DNA of 5,759 nucleotides, from positions 1 through 5,759 of the forward strand of contig JAISWP010000261.1 of NCBI GenBank assembly GCA_031271065.1, given 5' to 3'. Below are positions 1-5,411 of the stretch, one piece after another. A model generated the notes under the pieces. That model saw only the letters and a list, made by a program, of their open reading frames with translations. It did not search any database and had not been told where the DNA came from. Source of the DNA: Synergistaceae bacterium (GTDB lineage Bacteria > Synergistota > Synergistia > Synergistales > Synergistaceae). How positions within the stretch are numbered: position 1 is the stretch's first letter; the number at the start of each line of letters is the position of its first letter. A program made the translations under genes and the position numbers.

Positions 1-935
1 CTCCGATCGATTTCGCCTATTCGGTACACACGGAGATAGGTCACAAGTGCGTGGGAGCGATGGTGAACGGCAGGATAGTGCCGATGGATTACACTCTTCA
101 GAACGGCGATATAGTGCGCATACTCACCTCGCCCCAAGGCAAACCCTCCCGGGACTGGCTGAAGATAGCGAAAGCCAACAGGACCCGCAACAAAATACGT
201 TCGTATTTCAGACAGATAGACAGGGCCGAGCGGGAGGACAAGATAGAGCGCGGCAGGGATCTCCTCGATCGCGAAATACAGCGCAGATACCCGAACGAGG
301 GGCGCACGATAGACAGTTTCACCCATACCCTGAGCAGAGTGGCGAGCGACCTGGGGATAACCGGCGTGGAAGATCTCATGGTATCCATCGGCAGCGCCCA
401 TCACACGCCGCAGGGCATCATGGCGCGGGCCGACGCCCTCATCGCCAAAGACGAGGAAGCCGCTTCGGCCCCCAAACCGGCCGCGAAGAGCTCCAGGGAA
501 TCCGAGTCGGCCGTCGTGGTCGAAGGAGCGGGCGGGGTGCTGGTATCACTGTCGCTCTGCTGCTGTCCCATACCCGGCGACAAGATAACCGGGTGCGTCA
601 CCCACAGCCGCGGGATAACAATTCATCGTTACGACTGCGGCAACCTGGAAAAGACGCAGGACGACAAAAAGGTCCCAGTGGCCTGGGGAAGCGGGAGAGA
701 GGTCCGTTACACGGCCCGCATAAAAGTGGAGGCTAACGACAGGATCGGGGTATTCGCCGATCTCGGCGCGGCGATCAGCCAGACAGACGGCTCCATCGTA
801 AATATCAGGGGGACTGTCAGCGGGGTGCGGACCCGCTTCGTCATCGAAATGCAGGTGTGGGACCTGGAGCATCTGTACCGGATCATAGCCAGGATAAACC
901 TCATAAGGGGCATAATAGAGATAACGCGGGGGTAA
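1..935 (+). CDS. relA: RelA/SpoT-family (p)ppGpp synthetase/hydrolase, C-terminal part (5' truncated)
   Basis: This is the regulatory half of a Rel-type enzyme that makes and/or degrades the alarmone (p)ppGpp on the ribosome during amino-acid starvation. The reading frame enters the window at base 3, giving 310 visible residues. Visible residues 1-45 are most of the TGS domain (PIDFAYSVHTEIGHKCVGA, then QNGDIV). The usual helical region follows (SRDWLKIAKANRTRNKIRSYF, about 49-70). A low-complexity Ala/Pro/Lys/Ser/Glu linker lies at about 150-173. The zinc-finger/RIS segment has C186-C187-C188, PIPGD, H208 and C212, and an ACT domain fills about 236-310. The hydrolase and synthetase domains are outside the window, so the visible part cannot tell monofunctional RelA from bifunctional Rel/SpoT; the symbol is family-level. 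The stop lies 5 nt before dtd, which implies co-transcription. Confidence 0.95.
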   Translation, partial: PIDFAYSVHTEIGHKCVGAMVNGRIVPMDYTLQNGDIVRILTSPQGKPSRDWLKIAKANRTRNKIRSYFRQIDRAEREDKIERGRDLLDREIQRRYPNEGRTIDSFTHTLSRVASDLGITGVEDLMVSIGSAHHTPQGIMARADALIAKDEEAASAPKPAAKSSRESESAVVVEGAGGVLVSLSLCCCPIPGDKITGCVTHSRGITIHRYDCGNLEKTQDDKKVPVAWGSGREVRYTARIKVEANDRIGVFADLGAAISQTDGSIVNIRGTVSGVRTRFVIEMQVWDLEHLYRIIARINLIRGIIEITRG

Positions 936-940
936 TCGCT

Positions 941-1396
941 GTGAGGGCAGTTATTCAGAGGGTATCGAGGGCTGAGGTTTCATCCGGCGCGGGCACGGCC
1001 GGAAAAATCGGACCAGGTCTCTGCGTTCTGGCCGGTTTCCGGCATGACGACACTGAACGTGAGTGCGCGTGGGCCGCGGAAAAGATAGCCGGCCTCCGCA
1101 TCTTCGGGGACGAGTCCGGCAGGATGAACAGATCCCTTCTCGACGTGGGAGGGGAGATCCTCGTCATCTCTCAATTCACCCTGTACGCCGCCTGCGTGAA
1201 AGGGCGCAGGCCCTCTTTCACGGAAGCCGCGCGCCCGGACGCGGCGCGGGGGCTTTATGGATTTTTCGCGCTGAAATTCCGGGAAATGGGTATAACAGTG
1301 GAAACAGGGGTATTCGGAGCCGATATGAGCGTCGATATAATAAACGAAGGACCTGTTACGATAATTTTGGACACGGCAGAGATGCCGGACCGGTGA
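941..1396 (+). CDS. dtd: D-aminoacyl-tRNA deacylase (D-Tyr-tRNA deacylase)
   Basis: This cytoplasmic proofreading enzyme hydrolyses D-aminoacyl-tRNAs (and Gly-tRNA-Ala in known members), which keeps D-residues out of proteins. The 151-residue product matches the family's usual length of about 145-150. The N-terminus MRAVIQRVSRAEV is canonical and fixes the start at the GTG at 941, although longer frames reach back into the RelA gene. The SQFTL motif is at residues 77-81, followed by a KGRRPSF block. The Gly-cisPro motif (NEGPVT) puts Gly-Pro at residues 137-138, the same numbering as the well-studied enzymes. Upstream is only a weak G-run ribosome site (928-933). The GTG start and 5-nt gap suggest translational coupling to the RelA gene. 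A Rel-dtd neighbourhood is common in many bacteria, so the placement supports the call. Confidence 0.96.
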   Translation: MRAVIQRVSRAEVSSGAGTAGKIGPGLCVLAGFRHDDTERECAWAAEKIAGLRIFGDESGRMNRSLLDVGGEILVISQFTLYAACVKGRRPSFTEAARPDAARGLYGFFALKFREMGITVETGVFGADMSVDIINEGPVTIILDTAEMPDR

Positions 1397-1407
1397 GGTG
1401 ACGGCGG

Positions 1408-2037
1408 ATGGATATAAAACGATTTCAGCTGGGCAGTCTGTGGACGAACTGCTATGTGGTCTGGGGCGTCACAAAAGACGCCTTCGCTGCGGACCCGGGA
1501 GGGCCCGCCGATGAAGTGAAAGATTTTATAGAGAAAAACGGCTTGAAACTCCGGAAGATCCTCCTGACCCACGGACACGGCGACCATATAATGGGGCTGG
1601 GGGAAATCAGAGGCATGGCGTCGGAAGGCGTGGCTATCCACTCGAAAGACGCCGACTGCCTGACGAATCCATCGAAAAACCTCTCCTCCATGATAGGGTA
1701 TCCGTCGTCGTTCAGCGGAGCCGACACGATACTGTCGGACGGCGACGTCCTGTCGGTGGGAGAGATGACCATAAAGGTCATCGCCTCCCCGGGGCACACG
1801 GAAGGCGGGTGCTGCTTTCTCGTGACGGAGGGGGAGAGCGTTCTTCTGATATCCGGAGACACTCTTTTCGCGCGCTCCGTCGGACGCACTGACCTGCCAG
1901 GCGGCGACGATGAGGAACTGACCCGCTCGCTGCGTAAGCTGGCGGACCTGCACGACGATATCCCGGTATATCCCGGGCACGGCCCTTCGACTACGATAGG
2001 CGCCGAACGGAGGCTGAACCCGTTCTGGCCCCGGTGA
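1408..2037 (+). CDS. Metallo-beta-lactamase-fold hydrolase, glyoxalase-II-like (YcbL type)
   Basis: This 209-residue protein looks like a soluble cytoplasmic binuclear metal hydrolase. The metal-binding set is complete: T-H55-G-H57-G-D59-H60, H130 in SPGHTEGG, D151 in SGDTLF and H191 in YPGHGP. The segment VGRTDLPGGD (158-167) and the ending ERRLNPF are typical of the glyoxalase-II-like branch. It lacks the C-terminal substrate-binding domain of true GloB (about 250-260 residues), so it resembles the short YcbL-like proteins. These have been reported to act on thioesters such as S-lactoylglutathione, but the substrate here is unknown. The ATG is preceded by GAGGTG at 1395-1400 with 7 nt spacing, a good ribosome site that overlaps the dtd stop. 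It sits 11 nt after dtd. Fold and metal site are secure; substrate is not. Confidence 0.92.
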   Translation: MDIKRFQLGSLWTNCYVVWGVTKDAFAADPGGPADEVKDFIEKNGLKLRKILLTHGHGDHIMGLGEIRGMASEGVAIHSKDADCLTNPSKNLSSMIGYPSSFSGADTILSDGDVLSVGEMTIKVIASPGHTEGGCCFLVTEGESVLLISGDTLFARSVGRTDLPGGDDEELTRSLRKLADLHDDIPVYPGHGPSTTIGAERRLNPFWPR

Positions 2038-2042
2038 AAAAA

Positions 2043-2047
2043 GAGGA
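2043..2047 (+). promoter_or_regulatory. Ribosome binding site that bears on the start of the LpxB-like gene
   Basis: The sequence GAGGA lies only about 1 nt before the ATG at 2048, which is unusually close. An in-frame TTG at 2057 is at a normal distance (9 nt). The true start may therefore be TTG 2057, shortening the protein by three residues (N-terminus MPEKTPFDLF). Either choice leaves the conserved ANSPGEISGW motif intact. Confidence 0.5.
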
Positions 2048-3277
2048 ATGAAGCGATTGCCGGAGAAAACCCCTTTCGATCTTTTCATCACGGCAAACTC
2101 TCCCGGCGAGATATCCGGCTGGGTGGTTCCGACGGTGCGGGAGATACGTTCGAGGATGCGGGACTGCCGGATAACGCTCGTCATACTTCCGTGCCAGTAC
2201 GCGAGCGGTATGGAGGTTTCGCTGGGGCTTCGCAGCGGAGCGGACCGCTGCGTCGGGATAGGACATATAGGCGGCCTGATCCGCGGCGACAGCGGGAACG
2301 GGCCCGCGAGACGGCGCCTCGTACTTCATCTGGGGGGAGACGTGATGTTCGGGGCGTATCTGTCTCTGAGGCTCAGAGCCGGCCTCTGGGTCTACTCGTC
2401 GCGTCCCCGGTGGAACATGTTCGTCTCCCGATATTTTCTCCCCGACGAAAACGCCCTGAAGCGGTTCGAATCGTCCGGCGTGAGGCGGGAAAAATACGAA
2501 ATGATCGGCCTCCTGGCCCTGGACAGCATAGTTCTGAACGAATCCGAGGACGAGACCAGGGAGTTTCTGGGCATATCGCCGGACGAGCCTGTGATGACAT
2601 GTCTCACCGGAAGCAGGCCCATAGAATATACTGACGGGACCAGGCTGATGCTCTCGGCGGCTAGACTTGTGACCGACAGGTTCCCAGAGCTGCGAGTGCT
2701 TCTGCCGCTGGCCCCCACGGTAAGAGAGGACATTTTTGAAAAATCGCTGGCGGAGGCCGGCATAAAATGGACCGGCGAGAGCAGGATAAGGGAGATAGAG
2801 CTCGGCAACGGAAAAAAAGCCGAAGTGGTGAGGGACAGGACTCTCGAGGCCCTGAACTGTTCGAAGCTCGCAATAGCCGTCCCCGGCACCAACAATCTTC
2901 AGGCCGCGGCCCTTTATACACCTTACATCATGATACTGCCCCTGGACCGGGCGGACGAATTTCCCCTGGACGGCCTGCCGGGTATACTTCCTCTCTCCTG
3001 CCCCGGCGTGAAATACCTGAAGAAGAAATATATAACGCGGCTCAACGAAAGGACCGCGTTCGTCTCCCTGCCGAATAAAATGGCCGGCCGGATGATTGCG
3101 CCGGAGATAAGGGGTTTTTTCGACGCCAGGGTCATCGCGCGCCACGCGATCGGGCTGCTCGAGTCCCCGGAGAAGCTGAAGGAGATGGAGAGGGCGTTTT
3201 GGGAGATCACCCGCGCGAGAGGCGCCGCGGCGCGTCTCGCGGAGCGGATAGAGAAATTTGCAGGAGGGATATCATGA
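2048..3277 (+). CDS. LpxB-family glycosyltransferase (lipid-A-disaccharide-synthase-related)
   Basis: This is a GT-B-fold glycosyltransferase of 409 residues related to LpxB, which joins UDP-2,3-diacylglucosamine to lipid X at the inner membrane. Landmarks run in LpxB order. ANSPGEISGW (16-25) stands where LpxB has AGE-SGD. HLGGDVMFG (94-102) has D98 in line with the LpxB GIDAP aspartate. TGSRPIE (187-193) matches LPGSR. LEALNCSKLAIAVPGTNNLQ (266-285) matches the acceptor/nucleotide site ASGTAALE. VSLPNKMAGRMIAPEI (339-354) matches the strongly conserved VSLPNLLAGRELV. There is no signal peptide or obvious membrane span. Divergence at the first and fourth motifs suggests a paralogue rather than canonical lpxB, so no symbol is given. 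It starts 10 nt after the metallo-hydrolase gene and overlaps the next gene by 4 nt. Family is likely; substrate is unknown. Confidence 0.82.
   Translation: MKRLPEKTPFDLFITANSPGEISGWVVPTVREIRSRMRDCRITLVILPCQYASGMEVSLGLRSGADRCVGIGHIGGLIRGDSGNGPARRRLVLHLGGDVMFGAYLSLRLRAGLWVYSSRPRWNMFVSRYFLPDENALKRFESSGVRREKYEMIGLLALDSIVLNESEDETREFLGISPDEPVMTCLTGSRPIEYTDGTRLMLSAARLVTDRFPELRVLLPLAPTVREDIFEKSLAEAGIKWTGESRIREIELGNGKKAEVVRDRTLEALNCSKLAIAVPGTNNLQAAALYTPYIMILPLDRADEFPLDGLPGILPLSCPGVKYLKKKYITRLNERTAFVSLPNKMAGRMIAPEIRGFFDARVIARHAIGLLESPEKLKEMERAFWEITRARGAAARLAERIEKFAGGIS
3262..3267 (+). promoter_or_regulatory. Strong Shine-Dalgarno fixing the start of the unknown gene
   Basis: A consensus AGGAGG lies 6 nt before the ATG at 3274, inside the last codons of the LpxB-like gene. 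It is the best ribosome site in the + operon. It selects this ATG over an in-frame GTG at 3199, which would run 75 bp deep into the upstream gene. Confidence 0.85.
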
Positions 3278-3717
3278 GCCCCGTAAACGAGGAACTGACG
3301 AGACGTATAAGGATGAACGCCGCGAACACGGACAAGCTGATCATCAAACTCGACAACCTGACCAACAGGATCGATACAGCGCGCGCCAACGAGAACCGGG
3401 AGCTGATGGAATATTACGAACGCCAGTTCGCCGAGGCCTCTGTGGAATTTATGGACGGGGTGGAGTCGATCCTCGACGACTGGTACGCCCTCCGGGGCGA
3501 GGACCGCCCTCCGGCTCAGACGGAGTACATAGCCCCGGAAATGCTGGACGAGATACACCGGACCGTGGTGTCCGTCGTTCAGGGGCTGCCGGTGGAGTTT
3601 TCGGAAACCGCGGGGCCGAACCCCATGATCGACGCCGCTCAGGGGATCAACGTACTTCAGGGGCCGTCACCGGAAACCGGCGGAGGGCCCAGTCACAGGG
3701 TGGACGTCACAGGCTGA
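3274..3717 (+). CDS. Conserved-looking hypothetical protein, acidic, helical, Cys-less
   Basis: I do not recognise the family. The 147-residue product has no signal peptide, no membrane span and no cysteine. Residues 1-75 look strongly helical and charged, with heptad-like Leu/Ile spacing (LTRRIRMNAANTDKLIIKL, then NLTNRIDTARANENRELMEYY), suggesting a short coiled coil or helical bundle. A Pro-rich break follows at about 79-84, then a second likely helix at 90-110 (MLDEIHRTVVSVVQGLPVEF). The tail from about 117 is rich in Gly/Pro/Ser and probably disordered. The gene starts within the LpxB-like stop codon (ATGA) behind a consensus Shine-Dalgarno, so translation should be coupled. The frame is fully open with codon use like its neighbours, supporting a real gene. 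It could be a partner or adaptor for the upstream glycosyltransferase or simply the last gene of the operon; there is no direct evidence for either. Confidence 0.8.
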   Translation: MSPVNEELTRRIRMNAANTDKLIIKLDNLTNRIDTARANENRELMEYYERQFAEASVEFMDGVESILDDWYALRGEDRPPAQTEYIAPEMLDEIHRTVVSVVQGLPVEFSETAGPNPMIDAAQGINVLQGPSPETGGGPSHRVDVTG

Positions 3718-4648
3718 CGGATACGGATCCTGCTATCACCAGGGAGACTCCGGCGCACTGCATCCGGGAAAGTTTCTCTTTGAGGAATATCCGGGACAGT
3801 ATCACCGTCATGAAGGGGCTGGAGGCTGTCACGGGAGTCACGACGGAAACGGGAAACTCGTCGATACATTTCCCGAATATGACGCCGCTCACGGCCATGC
3901 CGATGATACCGCTGCCCAGGAGCGCGAGCCATGACTTGGCGGGGACCGTCCTGAGAAGTTTTACGGTCTCCGGCGCCACGTGGTGCTGGACTTCGCGCAG
4001 AGTCCACGCCATGATGAAAAATGCCGTCGCCCGCAGAAAATAACTTTCCGTCGCGTTCCATCCTCCCTCCAGCATCAGCAGTTTTATGACCGGTATGTTT
4101 ATGCCGGAACAGACGGCCGATCCCAGGGCGAAAAGTATGCCTTTGGTCATATCCGCCCTGCGGCGCTCCATTTCGTCATAATCCATGAGTTTATACCCCG
4201 CGTTCCTGCCGCTTTGGAGGGAGGCGTCGAGTTTTATGACCAGAAGCCCCAGGACTATGAGAACAGTTCCGCACCACACGAGAAAGGAGACCTGTTCGCC
4301 CAGAAGCAGGATCGAGAACAAAACCGCTATCAGCGGATAGCCGCAGCTCACGGAGACGGCCAAAGACGCTCCGATCTTCTGTATGGAGTAGGTGAAAAGG
4401 AGATCGCCGAGCAGCGTCGAGAGGGCCACGCTGCCCATCAGCCCCGCAAGGAGCTTCGGCGTGAGGTACGGCATCTGTCCGGGCTGGATGATCAGCATCA
4501 GAAGGGACATGGTGACGATGAACGAGACTGATCTCACAGGGGGCACCTCGTTAGGAGTGCAGTGTTTCATGCCTTCCTTCATGAGGACGGGAGAGACAGC
4601 CCACATAAGAGCTACGATGACCGACAGCACAACCCCCCGAACGGGCAT
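3707..4648 (-). CDS. EamA/DMT-family transporter (RhaT/EamA-like permease)
   Basis: This is an inner-membrane permease of the drug/metabolite transporter superfamily with about ten membrane helices in two EamA repeats (about residues 5-138 and 168-308). They are joined by a charged cytoplasmic loop (140-168, SGRNAGYKLMDYDEMERRR). Each repeat ends in the typical pattern: LLGEQVSFLVWCGTVLIVLGL (115-135) and LKEKLSRMQCAGVSLVIAG (289-307). The 313-residue length fits the family. The start is the ATG at 4648, because GGAGGT lies 7 nt upstream (4656-4661). A longer frame to 4720 would add 24 non-membrane residues covering the likely promoter. Members export or import amino acids, sugars or metabolites; the substrate cannot be told here. 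It lies 101 bp downstream of msrA on the same strand. Its 3' end overlaps the convergent unknown gene by 11 bp. Confidence 0.92.
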   Translation of the reverse strand: MPVRGVVLSVIVALMWAVSPVLMKEGMKHCTPNEVPPVRSVSFIVTMSLLMLIIQPGQMPYLTPKLLAGLMGSVALSTLLGDLLFTYSIQKIGASLAVSVSCGYPLIAVLFSILLLGEQVSFLVWCGTVLIVLGLLVIKLDASLQSGRNAGYKLMDYDEMERRRADMTKGILFALGSAVCSGINIPVIKLLMLEGGWNATESYFLRATAFFIMAWTLREVQHHVAPETVKLLRTVPAKSWLALLGSGIIGMAVSGVIFGKCIDEFPVSVVTPVTASSPFMTVILSRIFLKEKLSRMQCAGVSLVIAGSVSVSL

Positions 4649-4655
4649 TGGACCT

Positions 4656-4661
4656 ACCTCC
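4656..4661 (-). promoter_or_regulatory. Shine-Dalgarno deciding the EamA transporter start
   Basis: On the minus strand GGAGGT sits 7 nt before the ATG at 4648. No comparable site precedes the upstream in-frame GTG at 4720, so the shorter protein, beginning just before the first membrane helix, is preferred. Confidence 0.8.
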
Positions 4662-4678
4662 AGATAAAGCCGAGACTG

Positions 4679-4707
4679 AAAATAAGAGTACTGCCGCCTG
4701 CGTACAA
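4679..4707 (-). promoter_or_regulatory. Possible sigma-70-type promoter for the EamA transporter
   Basis: In the AT-rich 101-bp gap between msrA and the transporter, the minus strand carries TTGTAC (4702-4707), a 17-bp spacer and TATTTT (4679-4684). Matches are modest (3/6 and 4/6), but spacing is ideal and the implied leader of roughly 24 nt reaches the Shine-Dalgarno neatly. The transporter may thus be transcribed separately from msrA as well as by read-through. Confidence 0.3.
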
Positions 4708-4749
4708 AAACAACCGGCAAAAGAGCATTTTACAAAAATTTTTTAGATT

Positions 4750-5250
4750 TCAATCCTCCCAGTCGATTTCCCTGCGAAAATGACAGGAACCGGAGAGGCG
4801 GTCCGGATTTTTTTTAAAATACCGCTGGTGATACTCCTCCGCTGGGTAAAATACGCCGGCCGGGACAAGTTCAGTGACGGCCGGTATTCCGTGCCCTTTC
4901 AGAAAACAGAGCGCGCGCAGGGCCTCCTCTTTCTGCCTCTCGCCTATGTAAAAGACCGCGGATCTGTACTGAGCGCCGAGGTCGGGGCCCTGCCCGCCGG
5001 CCTGAGCCGGGTCGTGCAGTTCGAAAAATATCCTCACCAGTTTGCCGTAGTCCGCCGCCTCGGGATCGAATTCGACCAGGACCGCTTCCGCGTGTCCGGT
5101 CCCGCCCGCGCGCACCTCTTTGTAGGTGGGGTTTTCCGTGTTTCCTCCCGTATATCCGGACGTGACGGAAACGACTCCATCGACGCCGGAAAATATCTCC
5201 TCGACGCCCCAGAAACAGCCTCCCGCGAATATCGCTCTTTCGACGGTCAT
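4750..5250 (-). CDS. msrA: Peptide-methionine (S)-S-oxide reductase MsrA
   Basis: MsrA reduces methionine-S-sulfoxide, free or in proteins, back to methionine, repairing oxidative damage in the cytoplasm with electrons from thioredoxin. The 166-residue product is a minimal MsrA without the N-terminal extension seen in E. coli. The catalytic Cys12 is in GGCFWGVEEIF. Further active-site residues are E55 in GTGHAEAV, D90 in QGPD and Y95 in QYRSAVFY. EEYHQRYFKKNP (138-149) is a family hallmark. C156 in GSCHF matches the recycling cysteine position of MsrAs ending KNP-x-GYCH; C115 is an extra cysteine. There is no fused MsrB domain and no signal peptide. The ATG at 5250 is preceded by an AGGAGG about 10 nt upstream. 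It is divergent from an exported thioredoxin-like gene, which suggests shared redox regulation. Nothing looks broken. Confidence 0.97.
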   Translation of the reverse strand: MTVERAIFAGGCFWGVEEIFSGVDGVVSVTSGYTGGNTENPTYKEVRAGGTGHAEAVLVEFDPEAADYGKLVRIFFELHDPAQAGGQGPDLGAQYRSAVFYIGERQKEEALRALCFLKGHGIPAVTELVPAGVFYPAEEYHQRYFKKNPDRLSGSCHFRREIDWED

Positions 5251-5316
5251 CCTCGCAGCGCCTCCTCTGACATTCGCTCCGTCCGCGTTGCAAGACGTAT
5301 TTTTTCACGCACACTC

Positions 5317-5370
5317 GCGTTATTTTATCTCAGAGTTCCTTTGGACGCCAGTGTGATAAAATAGTGACGC
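5317..5370. repeat. Inverted repeat in the msrA / thioredoxin-like divergent promoter region
   Basis: TATTTTATC (5321-5329) is mirrored exactly by GATAAAATA (5355-5363) across 25 bp. Flanking GCGT (5317-5320) and ACGC (5367-5370) extend the match with a 3-nt offset on the right. Each arm contains TAAAAT, one reading on each strand, so the repeat may be a pair of back-to-back -10 elements, an operator for a dimeric regulator, or both. Confidence 0.5.
5322..5327 (-). promoter_or_regulatory. Candidate -10 element for msrA
   Basis: Minus-strand TAAAAT matches the -10 consensus at 5 of 6 positions and would give a leader of about 60-65 nt to the msrA ATG. The region 17 bp upstream (TGGCGT) is a poor -35, so the promoter may be activator-dependent or this may not be the true site. 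Confidence 0.35.
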
Positions 5371-5378
5371 AATATAAT
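5357..5378 (+). promoter_or_regulatory. Candidate -10 elements for the thioredoxin-like gene
   Basis: A perfect TATAAT lies at 5373-5378, placing transcription start near 5385 and leaving a leader of about 27 nt. It has no good -35 (best is GTGTGA at 16 bp spacing). A second candidate 16 bp upstream is TAAAAT at 5357-5362 with an extended-10 TG (TGATAAAAT). One or both may be used. Confidence 0.5.
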
Positions 5379-5411
5379 ACTCACAAAATGATATGAAAAG
5401 AGGTAAATAAC

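Noticed and set aside
47..736. Overlapping + strand frame inside the RelA gene (229 codons)
   Set aside because: The product is dominated by Arg, Gly, Gln and His without domains; it is a shadow of the RelA frame.
857..940. N-terminal extension of dtd into the RelA gene
   Set aside because: The family starts at MRAVIQRV, encoded from the GTG at 941; the upstream residues have no family match.
1255..2184. Minus-strand open frame of 309 codons opposite dtd and the metallo-hydrolase gene
   Set aside because: It lies antisense to two genes with complete catalytic motifs and shows only low-complexity Arg/Ser/Pro-rich translation.
1991..3145. Long open frame on the minus strand opposite the LpxB-like gene (384 codons)
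   Set aside because: Its translation has no recognisable motif, no convincing ribosome site and a composition typical of the antisense of GC-rich coding sequence. The + strand frame is clearly the gene.
3670..3680. CCGGAAACCGG small palindrome as a possible terminator
   Set aside because: It lies within the coding sequence of the unknown gene, has only a 4-bp stem and no following T-run.
4649..4720. N-terminal extension of the EamA transporter to an upstream GTG
   Set aside because: The added residues are Arg-rich and non-membrane, overlap a promoter-like AT-rich segment, and the good Shine-Dalgarno sits inside them.
4725..4750. A/T-run just downstream of the msrA stop as a terminator
   Set aside because: There is no GC-rich stem; AAAAATTTTT alone is a weak palindrome. 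Read-through from msrA into the transporter remains possible.
5281..5306. Small stem followed by TTTTTT in the divergent region, read as a terminator
   Set aside because: The possible pairing is only about 3-4 bp around CGT/ACG, and no gene on that strand ends there.
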